Under the pieces are notes generated by a model. The model was not told the origin of the DNA. It saw only the letters and a program-made list of their open reading frames with translations, and did not search any database. The position numbers were made by a program, and so were the translations under genes. Shown piece by piece: positions 30,710 to 41,953 of a stretch of 59,121 nucleotides of DNA. Source of the stretch: Choanephora cucurbitarum (lineage: Eukaryota; Mucoromycota; Mucoromycetes; Mucorales; Choanephoraceae); contig JAIWNI010000141.1 of NCBI GenBank assembly GCA_025331435.1, positions 1-59,121 of the forward strand, in the 5' to 3' direction. How positions within the stretch are numbered: position 1 is the stretch's first letter; every line of letters starts with the position of its first letter.

Positions 30710-32735
30710 TTAGTTTCCTATATCAGGCTTTGTATAAGTCACTGTCATTGTAGGAGAAACATTGTGTCTAGAAGATCCCTCTGGTGAAGGATACTCATTA
30801 GGTGTCTGTGTAGTAATCTGTGATTGTGACTTTAATTGAACAAACTGCTGTGGAGGATCTACTTGGTTATAGTATTGTCCATCAATCTTATCCCAATCTA
30901 CCTCAAGCATTTCTGTTTCAGGGTGAGGGTGGTTATTGTTTGAGGCTTGAGCGACCTGATGTCTGGATCGTTGCTTTCTTTTTCGAAGCACATAGAATAC
31001 GATGGCTGCTATGATGGCCAGTGCACCCTACACCAAAAAATGATGTTAGGTTGAGCTTCTTCAATCAGTCAAGAGACTTACACAGGATACACCCACTGCA
31101 ATGCCTATGGTTGCACTATTGTTGGATGCGGACTCGTTGGTTGAAGTTGTGTTGGTACTGGACGTGGTGAGATTGGTATTGATAGGGTATGTGTCTGAAA
31201 AAGAAAGTTGACTGACATCTCGAACATCCATAATAAGTAGATCATTAGTTGGATTGCCTGCTTTATCTATACCAAAGAAGATGCCAAGAGTGGAATTGTC
31301 GATCAAGACAGCTATATGGAGAGATCATTGATTTAGTGTGGTTCATGCTAATTGAAGTAAAATTATCTAACCTGAATGATGAGATCGTGGAGCAGATGTA
31401 CCAGCTGGTGCTACCAAATTATGAAACGTCCACTCAGCCGTTTGAATGTTGAAGGTGTAACAATAATCCATCAAAGCGACAGTGCCATCAAATGTTCCAC
31501 CATATAAAAGAACATTGTATCCATCAGGCACTAGCAACAATGAAACACAAAGGTTAGAAGACTTATGCTTATGAAAAGTGTTCATTTATCTGCTTACAAA
31601 GAGTAGTTGAGTGCATCGTTCTCTGAGATGGAGATCGATTACTGGTTGAGTAAACATATTTCCAAGAACTGGACACTGTATCGTACGTGATCACGTAATC
31701 CATATAAGCAGTGTATAGACGACTATCAGTTGTGTTGTAGTATTGTCCACCAAAGTAATAGATCTTCTTACTGAGTGGAACATAGGTGGCTGTTTGAGAG
31801 ATACGGTAACTGGTGGGTGTACCTGTTTGAGCAGGTACGCTCCATGTCTATTTTTGAAAAAGAAGTGTGAGTTTGTGTGATCCTTATGTGAAGAGTGATT
31901 GTCTCATCTTACATTCTTATAGAGATCATAAAGCGTCAAGTAATAGAAGCCAGCAAAACTGTTGATGTAGCCATCCGAGTTATTGAAGGTTAATCCTGAG
32001 ATTTTTGTGCCATCCGGTTTGACATAATCAGTGCCATTCTGAACATGCCTACAAGTGATTTAGTGAATCATTCAATCAGTCAACTCATTCAGTTACGTAC
32101 TGTTGATATCCACCATAAAAAGCAATACTATTGATTGAGTCGACATAAACACCAGTACCATAATAACTAACAACAGAAAAGAACTTAATAGGACGTCTAA
32201 AAGGGAAAAAGAAGAGGAGGTCGGCTTACATTTGTCTGTTGCCACCATTTTGAGCCTCATAATAATTTGGTTGTATACTCCATGCATTGGTTTCTGCATT
32301 GTATACAATGTTTTGATCTTCAATACTTGTACTCTTGTAGTTGTAGCCGCCTTGGACCATCATGCTTTTACCATCAGGTAAAGCTACTGTTTGAGCAAAA
32401 GCACGTCTACCAAATACAATACGGTTGGATACTGGTGTTACATTTTCCCATTGATTGATTAGGTTGCCAAAGGGCTTTCCATCGTTCTTGTTGATATCAA
32501 GCATGATAAGACCATCATCATCTGAAGAGCCTTTGACATAACCTCCATAACAATAGATTTTGCTAGACAAGTAAGCACAATCTAGACAAAACATATCAGA
32601 TCAAGTAGAGCAAGTAGACATTATCAAAGAATTACCAGCCGCTCTTCGAGGCTGTACTTCAATGGCCAATGTTTCTATTGTAAGAACAATAGTCACATAT
32701 AGCAAACATGAAAGTATCTTTTTTTTATTCAGCAT
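30710..32735 (-). CDS. kelch-repeat single-pass membrane protein, 8 exons
   Basis: Exons in transcript order: 32735-32636, 32581-32230, 32166-32101, 32048-31913, 31847-31598, 31530-31372, 31311-31082, 31027-30710; 536 aa, all junctions in phase. A signal peptide (ILSCLLYVTIVLTIETLA) is followed by kelch/galactose-oxidase-like blades marked by YCYGGY, MMVQGGYN, AFYGGYQ, YYFGGQYY and LLYGGTFDG. A Ser/Thr/Asn-rich stalk with several N-glycosylation sequons follows (NTNLTTSSTNTTSTN). One membrane helix (GIAVGVSCGALAIIAAIVFY) precedes a basic stop-transfer KRKQR and an approximately 90-residue cytosolic tail rich in Gln, Pro and Ser. The beta-propeller thus faces outward and may bind wall components or ligands; role unknown. 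An alternative upstream ATG at 32822 is in frame, but 32735 gives a normal signal peptide. Confidence 0.88.
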
Positions 32736-35700
32736 GAGACAGAAAGAAATTGAGTGAGAAAAAAGAAAAGTAAAATAAAAAAAAGAAATGGTTGTTAAAA
32801 ATAAAGAAGTGACAAAGGGCAATGAAACGAGGTGTTGCTTACCTTGGATCGAGGTGTTACATGATTTTGAAATGACTGCTGTACTACATGGCTACATTTG
32901 GGCGTTATTCAAGAGATATAGGTAGTATGCTAGCATTGTGCATTTCCTCCTTATCATGACAGACACCATTCATAGCAATTGAATAAATTGTATTTATTCT
33001 GTCCTCAGAGACTTTCTCTTCAAGAAAAGCATGCCATCTTATGTAGCGAAACGAATGTATATCAGGCCACAAGTGATACGAACACAGCCTCGTTTTAAGT
33101 TATTTTTATGCCTATAAAATTGAAAACTAGAGTGTATATTTATTACTGAAAAAAAGTGAATGAAAAAGAAACTCCAACATGCATTGGACACTATGAATTA
33201 CAAATATGCACACATAGCAAAAAAAGAAGACTTTTGAGTACTAAATGTCTTGAAAAGCATAGTAGTGTGTGATGTTATAAACATGTAGATAACAGAACAA
33301 AATGGATTTGTATCACATAAAACTTTTTCTTGTAACATGACAGGTGAATTCCTTCTCATTTTTTTTGCTTTGTATTGCTAATCTGCTTAATTCACTAAAC
33401 AAAAAAAAAACCACGACTAACATCTCTTTAACCTTGGTTTAGGTATTCTAATGTGTCAAGTATGAATTTCTTTAAAGTAGACACAAACACAACTAATGGG
33501 AAGTGATGACTTGTGTACCGCAGCAAGGATTGCTTAAGCCCAGTTTCCCTTTTAGACATCATATTACTAAACACCTACAAAAAAAGAAACCATAAGAAAA
33601 GAAAGAAAAGCAGTGAAAATAGAAATAAACAACACATCACTTGAAGTACAACTTTAATTTAAGGGGCAATTGATCAGCATTCATTTCTTGTTTTATTAGT
33701 ACGTGTTTAAAAATAGGAACAGATTTGACTATGAGCTTCCGAAACACAAAGAAAGGTTTCTTATTCAGCAATCATACAATAGACCAAGATTTTTAGTCAT
33801 AAAATACTTTAGCCTCTTTTTTTTTTAGTAAAGTATACCTTTAATTATTGGCAATTGAATATGTAAAATCGCTCTACCATAGGTCCTTTTCAATAGAAGA
33901 GAGAGGCTGAAGTCTCGGTTGGATAACGCAGAATGAGAGAAATGAGTGCACCGGTATCCGAAATGAACTGTATCACCCTTCAGAATAAGTTGTTACACAG
34001 ACATACAAAAAAAGCCTGTTCACTTACACAATTAGCTTTAAACCTAAACAATGGCAGATCTCTCTCTGTTTTAATAAGAAGCAGTACTGCATATTTCACT
34101 TGTTCATCTCTCGATTACAATGATTTCCGATTTGGCTGTGCTCTATTAAAAGTAAACAGAACTATGAAATTACAGTATATAGTGACCATGACGTTGCTAG
34201 TATGAGCATACTACCTATCTGCATCAGATGTTCTTGGACAATCAATCAAAGGAATATTTCAGAAGAATGAGGAACATCAATTTATGTCTCCGTAATAGGA
34301 AGTAGGGTAAGTGGAAGAGCCAGTGTAAAAAACAAGAAAAAGAGAGCCATCAGTATGTTGTAAAATACGTATCCATCATAGAAAGCCACACTAATTTTAA
34401 ATGGAGAGGGAAGAGAAGCGCTACCTGATGGATACAACTTAGATAACAAGGCTTTTCTTTAGGTTTAGAAAGACTTGCTAAGTTATGTATGAAAAGAAAA
34501 AGAACTACTATTACTTATGTTGAGGTAAATCTTATAGGGATGTAACCATATAATTTGAAAGTGTTGCAAATCACTTGATGACGATTATGACACTATTTAG
34601 AAGATGTATAGCTAAAACAAAACTTTTGCCATGTCTTAAGAAAAAATTACTATGTCATTTTTCAATCTCATGTATCATAAATGTTCTTAATCAATACTTC
34701 ATTCAATATATTAAGGGTGATCCTTTCTGCTCAAACTGTCTATATTTCATTACAAGCAGCAATTCGAATAGAGAGAGAAAAAGCGATATTTGACGCGATG
34801 AAAAGATGGAGAGGAATTGCTCCAGAGTAAGGCCACCGAAAACCCAAGACAATCAACTACTAAACTATGAAGAGATGATGAAACTGAAATAAACTTCTGT
34901 GCTTCAGTGAAATGCCTATCGACTTATTTTATGCTTCATCTGTGTTTAAGATCATTGCAGTAACAATATTGATATGCATGGAAACATATCATTTTAGCTA
35001 TGTCATGTCAACAAATAGTCTTGTTGAGTTGTCTTGTTTGGTATCTCATGTTCTTTCCTTAAGAAAACGTTTTTTAATTTTCCAAAAACAAATAAATTGT
35101 ACGAGTGATGTGTAAAGATTTCTGTGTGTTTGGTCACTCATACCATGCATAGAAGTAAATCAATATTCAAATGTGAGGTGTGTAGATCACTTGGAATTCT
35201 CAATCAGATTCCATTATTTTGATTTCGCTTTGAATAAAAGCTATAACTCAGAAAAAGAAATATGACTAAATAAAAATGCTCGGCGTAAGTGGCGTCATTT
35301 CTCTTTTTTTGGAACCTGATTCAGCCATACCTTAGTGCCAAAAGAGGAGAAGTGAGGCTTTAAACAAAGACACTATCTTCTCCCTTTATCTTGTCAGGCT
35401 CGAGACCTTGCAATTATACTTTGGCTGCTCATGCTGCATTTTGCTTTTATCGTCTTGGAGTCAAAATAGATTCCAGTTATTTCATCTGGTTCAATGACTC
35501 CGTACGTCATGCGCCAAGATATGCTGACCTAGTATGAGCTCATATAATAGGTTCAAACCCACTTAACTCAGCAATAACAATGATTGCTATTGAAATTAGT
35601 TGTATAGCATTACGTTATTACCCAAAAGGAAAACTTCAGAACTGTGGCTGCAAATAACAATCATCTACAGAAACATGCTCTAGAAGTTTAGGTATCTTTT

Positions 35701-36070
35701 TGAAGGAAATATGGATCTAATGCTTTTCTAATCTTAGGATGGATGGTTTATTTTGGGAATGAAAAGAGTTCTGTAAAAGAGGGTTTTGCAGAAAAAAAAA
35801 ACTAATCATGCACATATAAGTAATAATTAACAGACAACTCACAAAAAAAAGAAGGAAAGTGCTACATAAACTTCTTCTAAACAAACACAAACAAAGAAAT
35901 GGATATTAAGCTTTATAAACACAAAATATATGCGAACAACAGACATTTTTGTATGACTAATTTAGTAAAGAAAGAAGAAAGGAGGGGGGGGAGTGAGGGC
36001 TATGTAAAAGGATAAAAAAGAGATTGCGATAATAAATAATGTATACAAGTGAGGCTAAAGTAAAAGCCAA
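32736..36070. other. 3.3-kb AT-rich gene-free stretch
   Basis: Several short open frames (33933-34205, 34575-34793, 34912-35115, all +) lack motifs or convincing exon structure. A tRNA T-loop-like string (GGTTCAAACCC at about 35550) has no matching acceptor or anticodon stem. No gene or repeat is supported. Poly-purine runs occur at 35770-36020 before the next gene's 3' end. Confidence 0.5.
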
Positions 36071-36978
36071 CTAAGTTTCTGTCTTTTCATTCATGGCAAC
36101 TGTCTCTGTGGGCTGAGTGGCTGTTACTGTTTCTACTGTAGTGTTTGGCATATGAATGCTTGTTTGAGTATGGTTGTTAGGTTCAGTAGCAGGCACTGAT
36201 ACATTTGGCTGAGAAAGTGGTACTTGGCGAGCTATAGGGTAGGTGCTATGCATGTTGGCTGCAGTGGGTAATTCATGAGAAATTCCACTTGAAAGACGTT
36301 GGTATCTGACAAATGACATAGAATCTGGTTCACCATCTCTTTTAACGAAATGCATAATAACATAAAAGATACCAATAGCAACAAGCTATTTTTCAAATCT
36401 GTCAGTACAAGGACTAAGCTTCAAGTTGCTTTTTTCTGCTCAAATCGCTTACAATAAATCCAGCAATAACAGAAAGGATATCAATACCCATAGAAATGAA
36501 ACCAAGGCTAAAATGGTCTAAACGTTAGTTTTTGTTATTCTACATTATTTAGTCCATCTTACAAAATGTAAACTATTCAAAAATATAAGTATACATGAAA
36601 TAGGTGGAAATTCAACTTTCGAAACTTACATAATCCACGACCAAGGAAATAGAACATAAAGGAAAAGGGCTTCACAACAGAGGTTGGCTGAACAAATTCA
36701 ACAATCAATAGGACAACAACTAAAGCACTAATAGATGAATGCATTTAGTATTCGTTCTATATATACATATGTCTATTTTTTGTTTACATCTTGATGAGGC
36801 CATTCAAAATGAAGTTCCAATCTACAAATGCATAAAGAAGTTTGGGTCAGATCAAACAAAAGACTCATAAGCACTACCTACAATAGAAGGACAAAAAGTT
36901 GCCAACTAAACTGAGAATGATACAGAAAATGGCCAGGACATTAATGGTTGTAAAGAAGATACCAGTGTTTTTTGACAT
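36071..36978 (-). CDS. COPI-associated / TVP15-like four-helix membrane protein
   Basis: Exons in transcript order: 36978-36882, 36821-36788, 36727-36630, 36572-36563 (10 nt), 36507-36453, 36385-36071; 609 nt, 202 aa, all in phase. Four hydrophobic segments are present. The third region reads YFLGRGLFYIFLGFISMG, matching the LGRGLFYIFLG signature of the COPI-associated protein family (yeast Tvp15, Golgi). The FYIF part exists only if the 10-nt exon is used. The cytosolic tail (about 90 residues) is Thr/Pro/Asn-rich and longer than in yeast Tvp15. Expected in Golgi or endosome membranes; exact role unknown. The first-exon donor was placed at GTAGGT (36881) because the alternative four bases further breaks the frame. 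Confidence 0.75.
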
Positions 36979-37289
36979 TAGAATAAATTAAATGAAAAGA
37001 AAAGGTTGATCTGAGGCTTGGTTCGTCAAGACTTATTTAAATACAATGCGCCCAGGTGCTTAAAATAGACTAGCCAATAAAAAATCTTGGCAAGCAATCA
37101 TCAGAGGTAGGAAGGTTCTTAGTACAATTGATCTAATCCGGCTAACTCAATTCTCATAGTGTTTCGCTTTCTCTAATCTCAGTATTAATAAGAGGCTCAT
37201 GTGCATTTTTATACAGTCTAACTTAAGGATTTTCTTTTCATGAAGCATTGATGTCAAACTACTTATGATTTCACAACCCAAAGAAGTAA
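36979..37289. other. promoter side of TVP15-like gene
   Basis: AT-rich 311 bases between the TVP15-like start codon and the Helitron remnant. No motif beyond AT-richness is recognised. Confidence 0.35.
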
Positions 37290-37714
37290 AAGCAAAAACA
37301 GGTGGCTATTGCAGGACTTCAAGTTTTGCTGCCCTTGCCTTACAACAACTCATCCAAAGTTTGTTGCGGGATGTGCATTGAGAGGACAACTCAGCCTTCT
37401 AGTGTTTGGCTTCACAATCAGTACAGATTTCGTTCATTGATCCAAGACAGGATGGCTGAAGGCGGCCAAGTCCAGAAACATAAGCTGTAGATTGTTGAGT
37501 AGTTCTAGTTCTGTGTCTACCAGTTGGCTCGTTTTGTTGTCTGCTGGTGTACCTATTATTTCTTTGTGCTTGGTAAAAAAAAATAAGCTACAGGATCGAA
37601 TAAGCAAAAGCTAACACATGCACGACACAGCCCGCAGATGGCATAGCTAGAATCAAAATGTTCCCTTATACAGGTGGAACAAATTCTAGGGGCTATAATA
37701 AGTTGATTGCTCAT
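37290..37714 (-). pseudogene. Helitron Rep/helicase, N-terminal remnant
   Basis: A first piece from the ATG at 37714 reads MSNQLIIAPRICSTC..., then a possible GT-AG intron (about 37616-37580). The second piece contains LGRLQPSCLGSMNEICTDCE and AKH, followed by KAELSSQC..., NKLWMSCCKARAAKLEVLQ and PP. This matches the pattern of the Helitron N-terminal zinc region (LGxMNxxCxxCxAxHW ... CCxxGKxxLPxLxxPP). Two in-frame TAG codons, one exactly where the conserved Trp would be, show it is dead. It lies about 240 bases from the LINE. Confidence 0.7.
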
Positions 37715-37937
37715 AATTAATGTTAAGTGAATAAAGTAAGAGAAGCAAGAGTAAAAAAAAAAAAGAAACTAACCACAGAAAGGTACAATGGAACTCAATG
37801 AGTCACGTGATCTGACACCTTAAATTTTGATTTGTCAATACTAGCATTGTCCTGCCAATTTTGACTGTCGTATAAGCAGACTTGTAAAAGAAGTGGTTTG
37901 CGAAAAGTGACTAAAAGGAGACTAAGTATTGCACTTA

Positions 37938-37947
37938 TGTATATTCC

Positions 37948-37952
<5 letters not shown>
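37938..37952 (+). repeat. LINE target-site duplication, copy 1
   Basis: TGTATATTCCTATTT, identical to 43377-43391. The trailing Ts merge with the element's T-run. Confidence 0.9.

Positions 37953-37982
<30 letters not shown>
37950..37982 (-). repeat. LINE poly(A) tail (T-run on plus strand)
   Basis: Uninterrupted run of 33 T on the plus strand, the 3' poly(A) of the minus-strand element. Its length fits target-primed reverse transcription and little decay. Confidence 0.9.
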
Positions 37983-37985
<3 letters not shown>

Positions 37986-38077
37986 GATGAATGAAAAATT
38001 TATTAATTTAATCTCATCAAAATAAAAGAAGCCAGTGTGCTATGCAGTGACTGGGTCTTAAAAAGCAGGAAATTATT

Positions 38078-41000
38078 CTAATCTAGGCTAGTTATTTGAT
38101 TCAGAGAGTGTACTTTCTTTAGAATGTTACAAAAAACACGATCAGAGAGGAAAGGGATCGCAGAGAAGTGTTCACGCCAGTGAGCTGACCAGATACTGAA
38201 GACAAATACACCCATCAATTGGTATATATGGAGTTTGATGGAGTAGTCGCTGATAGTATACAGTGGAAAGGAAAGAAGGCGGAAGTTTTCAAAAAGCACA
38301 GATAGGAGGACCCTGTTCGGGCTGCCAATGTAGCGTGAAAACGCACGGTACCAGACATGGCTTTTAATACCGCATGTGAAAAGCATATGGCACGGAGTCT
38401 CAGTGTTGTAACAGTAATGGCAACGATCATCCCCAATGACGTCAGGGAGAAGGCGGTAGAGGGAGTTCTTGCTTGAGATCTTATCGTGAATTAGACGATA
38501 CCAAAGGGTACGGGTAGCACCGTCCATAGGGGTAGAAAGGAAGAGTCTCCAACGAGAAGGCGGAATGGCGGGTAGTGACGAGGGAACTGGTAATGCCACC
38601 GCATCTTTGAACAATTGCTTGAGAGCCCGTTTATTTAAGCATGAGAGAGGAACAGCTTGATAGGAAAGAAGAGCTGAAAACGGAGAGAAATCCAAGGACT
38701 TGTGAGTGGTGACTGAAATTGAATGAAGCATGCGCACTGCAATGAAAGGAGGTAAAATGAGGTCTGCCTGAGCGACTGCCTTCTTGAAACGAGACAGCAA
38801 ACGAGGGAATTGACATTCAGGACTGGAACGGAATCGGAGGCGGTTAGTAGCCAAATCAGTGATGAAGATGTCAGTCACTCGAAAGGAACGCATTGTTCTA
38901 CTGAAGACAAAGGATGAAGCCTCGGGAATAGCACAAATATCCTTTAATGGGAGAGCGAGGCAAGTAGGTAAGTTTGGAAAGACTTCATGAGAGGGGCTCT
39001 TAGGAATTACATCGACAGCCTCTAAAATTGCAGCGAAAGGGCTATCAGTGTCAGTCAGAGCTGAACTTCGGGAGCTGGAAAAGAGAATTGGAATCATAGC
39101 AGAAGGAGAATTGGAGAGGGTTTGGAGTAGCCAACACATCATACGATAGAGAAAAGGTGCCATTGGAACTGAGGAAGCAGTTGGTAAAAATGGGGAGAGA
39201 CAGCGAAGCTGGAGAGATAGACGCTGAGCTCTAATGTCCAAGAGGCCCAGGCCTCCGCTAGCCTTTGGAAGATGCAAAATGGAGCGACGGATTTTGGGAA
39301 AGAAGCCGTGTGAAACAAACTGGTAAGTCAGCGAATTGATCTTATTTAAGACGTTAGCAGGTAAAGGAGTCAGCCTGAGGACATGCCAGAGTTTAGACAG
39401 GATCAGGGAATTGGCTATCAATGCTCTCGCATACACAGAAAGTTGTCGACCTGAGTGTATCGCAATGGAGGCTTTAATGGTGCGAATCATACCTTCGACG
39501 TAGGAAGTTTGCTGATGAGGCGCAAGCCAGATCGGGTAGCCAAGGTATCTAAGAAAACCAGGGGAGCGATGATCATACCAACGAAGCCCCTTCTCTTGAA
39601 CCGATGATCGGATAGGAAGGTTGGGCACTGGGATTCGGGATAGAGGAAAGACGACGGATTTATGGTAATTGACCAAAGAGTTTGAAGCCTGACCGTACCG
39701 AGTAAGGCAGGTCTGTAGGTGATCGAGTTCAGCTGTATCATTGATGAAAACAAGTACATCATCGGCGTAGGCAAGCAGTTTGACAGGAGGCGGCGGAGGT
39801 AAGCACAAAGATGCCGAACGAGGTTTACTAGCTAAGGTATAGCCACCAATATGATCATGGTAAAGGACCGACAACAAGAAAGGTTCCAGCGCAAAGTTGA
39901 ACAAAATTGGGGAAATAGTGTCCCCTTGGCGTAGACCTCTTCCTTGGGCAATCGGGCTAGAGAGGAAGCCATTCATAAGGATCGAGATGTTTGTACCGAA
40001 AAAGAGGTTACGAATGATACGGACAAAGCTGTCGTCAAAGCCGAATTTGCGAAGCACCCCGAGGAGATAAGAAGGGTGAATACGATCGTAGGCCTTGTTT
40101 TGGTCCAACATAATCCCAACTGAAGAAGATTGGCTAAGGGTGGCGTCGTGCATCACTAATCGACAAGTCAGGCCATGATCGCCAATAAACCGATGATGCA
40201 TAAACCCAGCTTGACAGCGATTAATGAGTCGAAGAGATACCTGCATAACTCTGGAGTTAAGGAGGCGAGTAAACACTTTACAGTCAGTGTTTATTAATGA
40301 GATAGGCCGCCAATTGGATAGATCCGAGAGGTCGCCTTTTTTCGGAAGAAGAACAATGCAGGTTTCAGTCCATGATTGGGGGAAAACACCCAAAGAGATA
40401 GCATCGTTGAAGACTCGAACGACGAGATCTTTACAAGCGGGATGTTTGAAAAGCAGTTGCAGGATTTCATACGGGAGACCATCCTTTCCAGGGCTGCTAC
40501 ATCGAGGAGAGCGAGAAGCACCAAGCTGAATGTCCGCAAGGCTGAATGGGAGCACTACTGTCTTTGCTTCGTCCGAATCAAGCGATTTAGTGATGTGGGA
40601 CAGAATGTCATTGGTGGCCTCAGAAGAGGTAGGTTCAGCAGTGTATAGATGACTATAGAACGAGGTAACTGCATCCAGTTTACTAGCGGTATCAGTGCAA
40701 TGAAGACCGGTTACAGGGTGTGTAAGAGGGCCAATGTTGCGCTTTCGGGCGCGAGCAGTAATGGTACGCTGTAGGTAGCCAGCTGAATGTTCATGGTTCT
40801 CCAGCCAACGTTTCCCAGCACGAAGCCTATGGGTCTGGGAGACTTCAGCCTGGAGGTTCGAGATCTCCGTTTGAAGGGGAGACACCAGTATATCCAGAAG
40901 GAGAGGATCTGAACGGTATTGACGGTAATAGGAGTTGCGTTGGCTTTGAAGCTGTTTGAGGCGATGAGTGCGCCATGACGTGCGATGGCGACTATATGTT

Positions 41001-41953
41001 TGTATCATTTTCCTAACTGCTTTCTTCAACCTATCCCATTGTATTTGAGGGGATTCAGAAGAAGGGAGGAGCTTCGTTGCAACATATCGCTCAATGCAGA
41101 TATTCAACTTGTCCACGAAATCAGGCTGCTTTACCAACAAGGGGTTACCCCGCCACAGGCCCTTGCCCAAGCTACTCAATCCATAAGACAATGTGATTTG
41201 AAGCAGTGCATGGTCAGTCCATCGGCGATTAAGGTAATGAGTATTACCGTCATTACAAAGAGGATGAAGGCGATGTCCAGCAAGAAAGTAGTCAATACAA
41301 GAGCCTGTACCGTCAGGTCCTTGAAAGGTAGGTACAAAGGGACGAGAGGTGTTACTAGGATCATTCAGACAGTCCAGAAAGTGGGAACCAACGAACTCTA
41401 CAAGATTATGTGGAAAAAAAGATCGGTGTGTATGATGTTCCAAGGCAAAGTCAAAACTGAAATTGAAATCGCCACCAATCAACATATGAGGTAGTATATC
41501 AGAGATGCCCTCTGTAGCGAGCAGGAAGGCAATCAAAGAATTAAAGAAATTGGTGCGTTCTTGGGAGGAGTTTTGTGCAGGAGCATAAAGATTTAAAACA
41601 TATAAAGTAGAAAATTCCTCATGAGAAGGAAGGGTTAATTTTGCCAAAATAAAGCGACCATCATTGGAGGTGTGTAATAAGGAGAGGTCAAGGCTTGGAT
41701 TAAGATTAACAATACCACAATGATAAGACCATATGGCTTGGTGGGATTGAAATTTCATATTGAGAATAGATTCAGTGTCAGCAAAGGAATGGGAAGGGAT
41801 ATTAGTTTCTTGTAAAAGGAGGAGACTGTTATTCAAGGATCGTAAATAGCGGATAAAATCATCAGAAGTTTGTAATTGGGATTGTTTGTATACGGTGCGG
41901 CAGTTTACCGAACCGATACGCAAGCGAATGAGACTGTTAACAGACTCACTCAT
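38078..41953 (-). CDS. LINE ORF2: APE endonuclease, reverse transcriptase, zinc finger
   Basis: 1291 aa. The N-terminal endonuclease/exonuclease/phosphatase domain (about residues 10-260) has LLLLQETNIPSH, IGGDFNFSFD, CIDYFLAGH and WTDHALLQI, covering the metal and catalytic Asn, Glu, Asp and His positions. The reverse transcriptase (about 480-790) has LPKKGDLSDLSNWRPISLIN, MLDQNKAYDRIHP, GLRQGDTISPILFNFALEP and the YADD box (LLAYADDVLVF). The C-terminus carries a zf-RVT-like cluster (CHYCYNTETPCHMLFTCG). No RNase H was seen. All expected catalytic residues are present. It begins at an ATG that shares its A with the ORF1 stop (TAATG), pointing to translation by termination-reinitiation. Confidence 0.95.
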   Translation of the reverse strand: MSESVNSLIRLRIGSVNCRTVYKQSQLQTSDDFIRYLRSLNNSLLLLQETNIPSHSFADTESILNMKFQSHQAIWSYHCGIVNLNPSLDLSLLHTSNDGRFILAKLTLPSHEEFSTLYVLNLYAPAQNSSQERTNFFNSLIAFLLATEGISDILPHMLIGGDFNFSFDFALEHHTHRSFFPHNLVEFVGSHFLDCLNDPSNTSRPFVPTFQGPDGTGSCIDYFLAGHRLHPLCNDGNTHYLNRRWTDHALLQITLSYGLSSLGKGLWRGNPLLVKQPDFVDKLNICIERYVATKLLPSSESPQIQWDRLKKAVRKMIQTYSRHRTSWRTHRLKQLQSQRNSYYRQYRSDPLLLDILVSPLQTEISNLQAEVSQTHRLRAGKRWLENHEHSAGYLQRTITARARKRNIGPLTHPVTGLHCTDTASKLDAVTSFYSHLYTAEPTSSEATNDILSHITKSLDSDEAKTVVLPFSLADIQLGASRSPRCSSPGKDGLPYEILQLLFKHPACKDLVVRVFNDAISLGVFPQSWTETCIVLLPKKGDLSDLSNWRPISLINTDCKVFTRLLNSRVMQVSLRLINRCQAGFMHHRFIGDHGLTCRLVMHDATLSQSSSVGIMLDQNKAYDRIHPSYLLGVLRKFGFDDSFVRIIRNLFFGTNISILMNGFLSSPIAQGRGLRQGDTISPILFNFALEPFLLSVLYHDHIGGYTLASKPRSASLCLPPPPPVKLLAYADDVLVFINDTAELDHLQTCLTRYGQASNSLVNYHKSVVFPLSRIPVPNLPIRSSVQEKGLRWYDHRSPGFLRYLGYPIWLAPHQQTSYVEGMIRTIKASIAIHSGRQLSVYARALIANSLILSKLWHVLRLTPLPANVLNKINSLTYQFVSHGFFPKIRRSILHLPKASGGLGLLDIRAQRLSLQLRCLSPFLPTASSVPMAPFLYRMMCWLLQTLSNSPSAMIPILFSSSRSSALTDTDSPFAAILEAVDVIPKSPSHEVFPNLPTCLALPLKDICAIPEASSFVFSRTMRSFRVTDIFITDLATNRLRFRSSPECQFPRLLSRFKKAVAQADLILPPFIAVRMLHSISVTTHKSLDFSPFSALLSYQAVPLSCLNKRALKQLFKDAVALPVPSSLPAIPPSRWRLFLSTPMDGATRTLWYRLIHDKISSKNSLYRLLPDVIGDDRCHYCYNTETPCHMLFTCGIKSHVWYRAFSRYIGSPNRVLLSVLFENFRLLSFPLYTISDYSIKLHIYQLMGVFVFSIWSAHWREHFSAIPFLSDRVFCNILKKVHSLNQITSLD

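Noticed and set aside
32174..32229. Alternative acceptor at 32197 in the kelch gene
   Set aside because: It would leave a 33-nt intron, shorter than any other here; the acceptor before 32166 gives a normal 63-nt intron and keeps the frame.
33933..35115. Three short plus-strand frames
   Set aside because: No motifs, no consistent splice sites, composition like the spacer.
35540..35580. T-loop-like GGTTCAAACCC suggesting a tRNA
   Set aside because: No acceptor stem, D-arm or anticodon arm can be formed around it.
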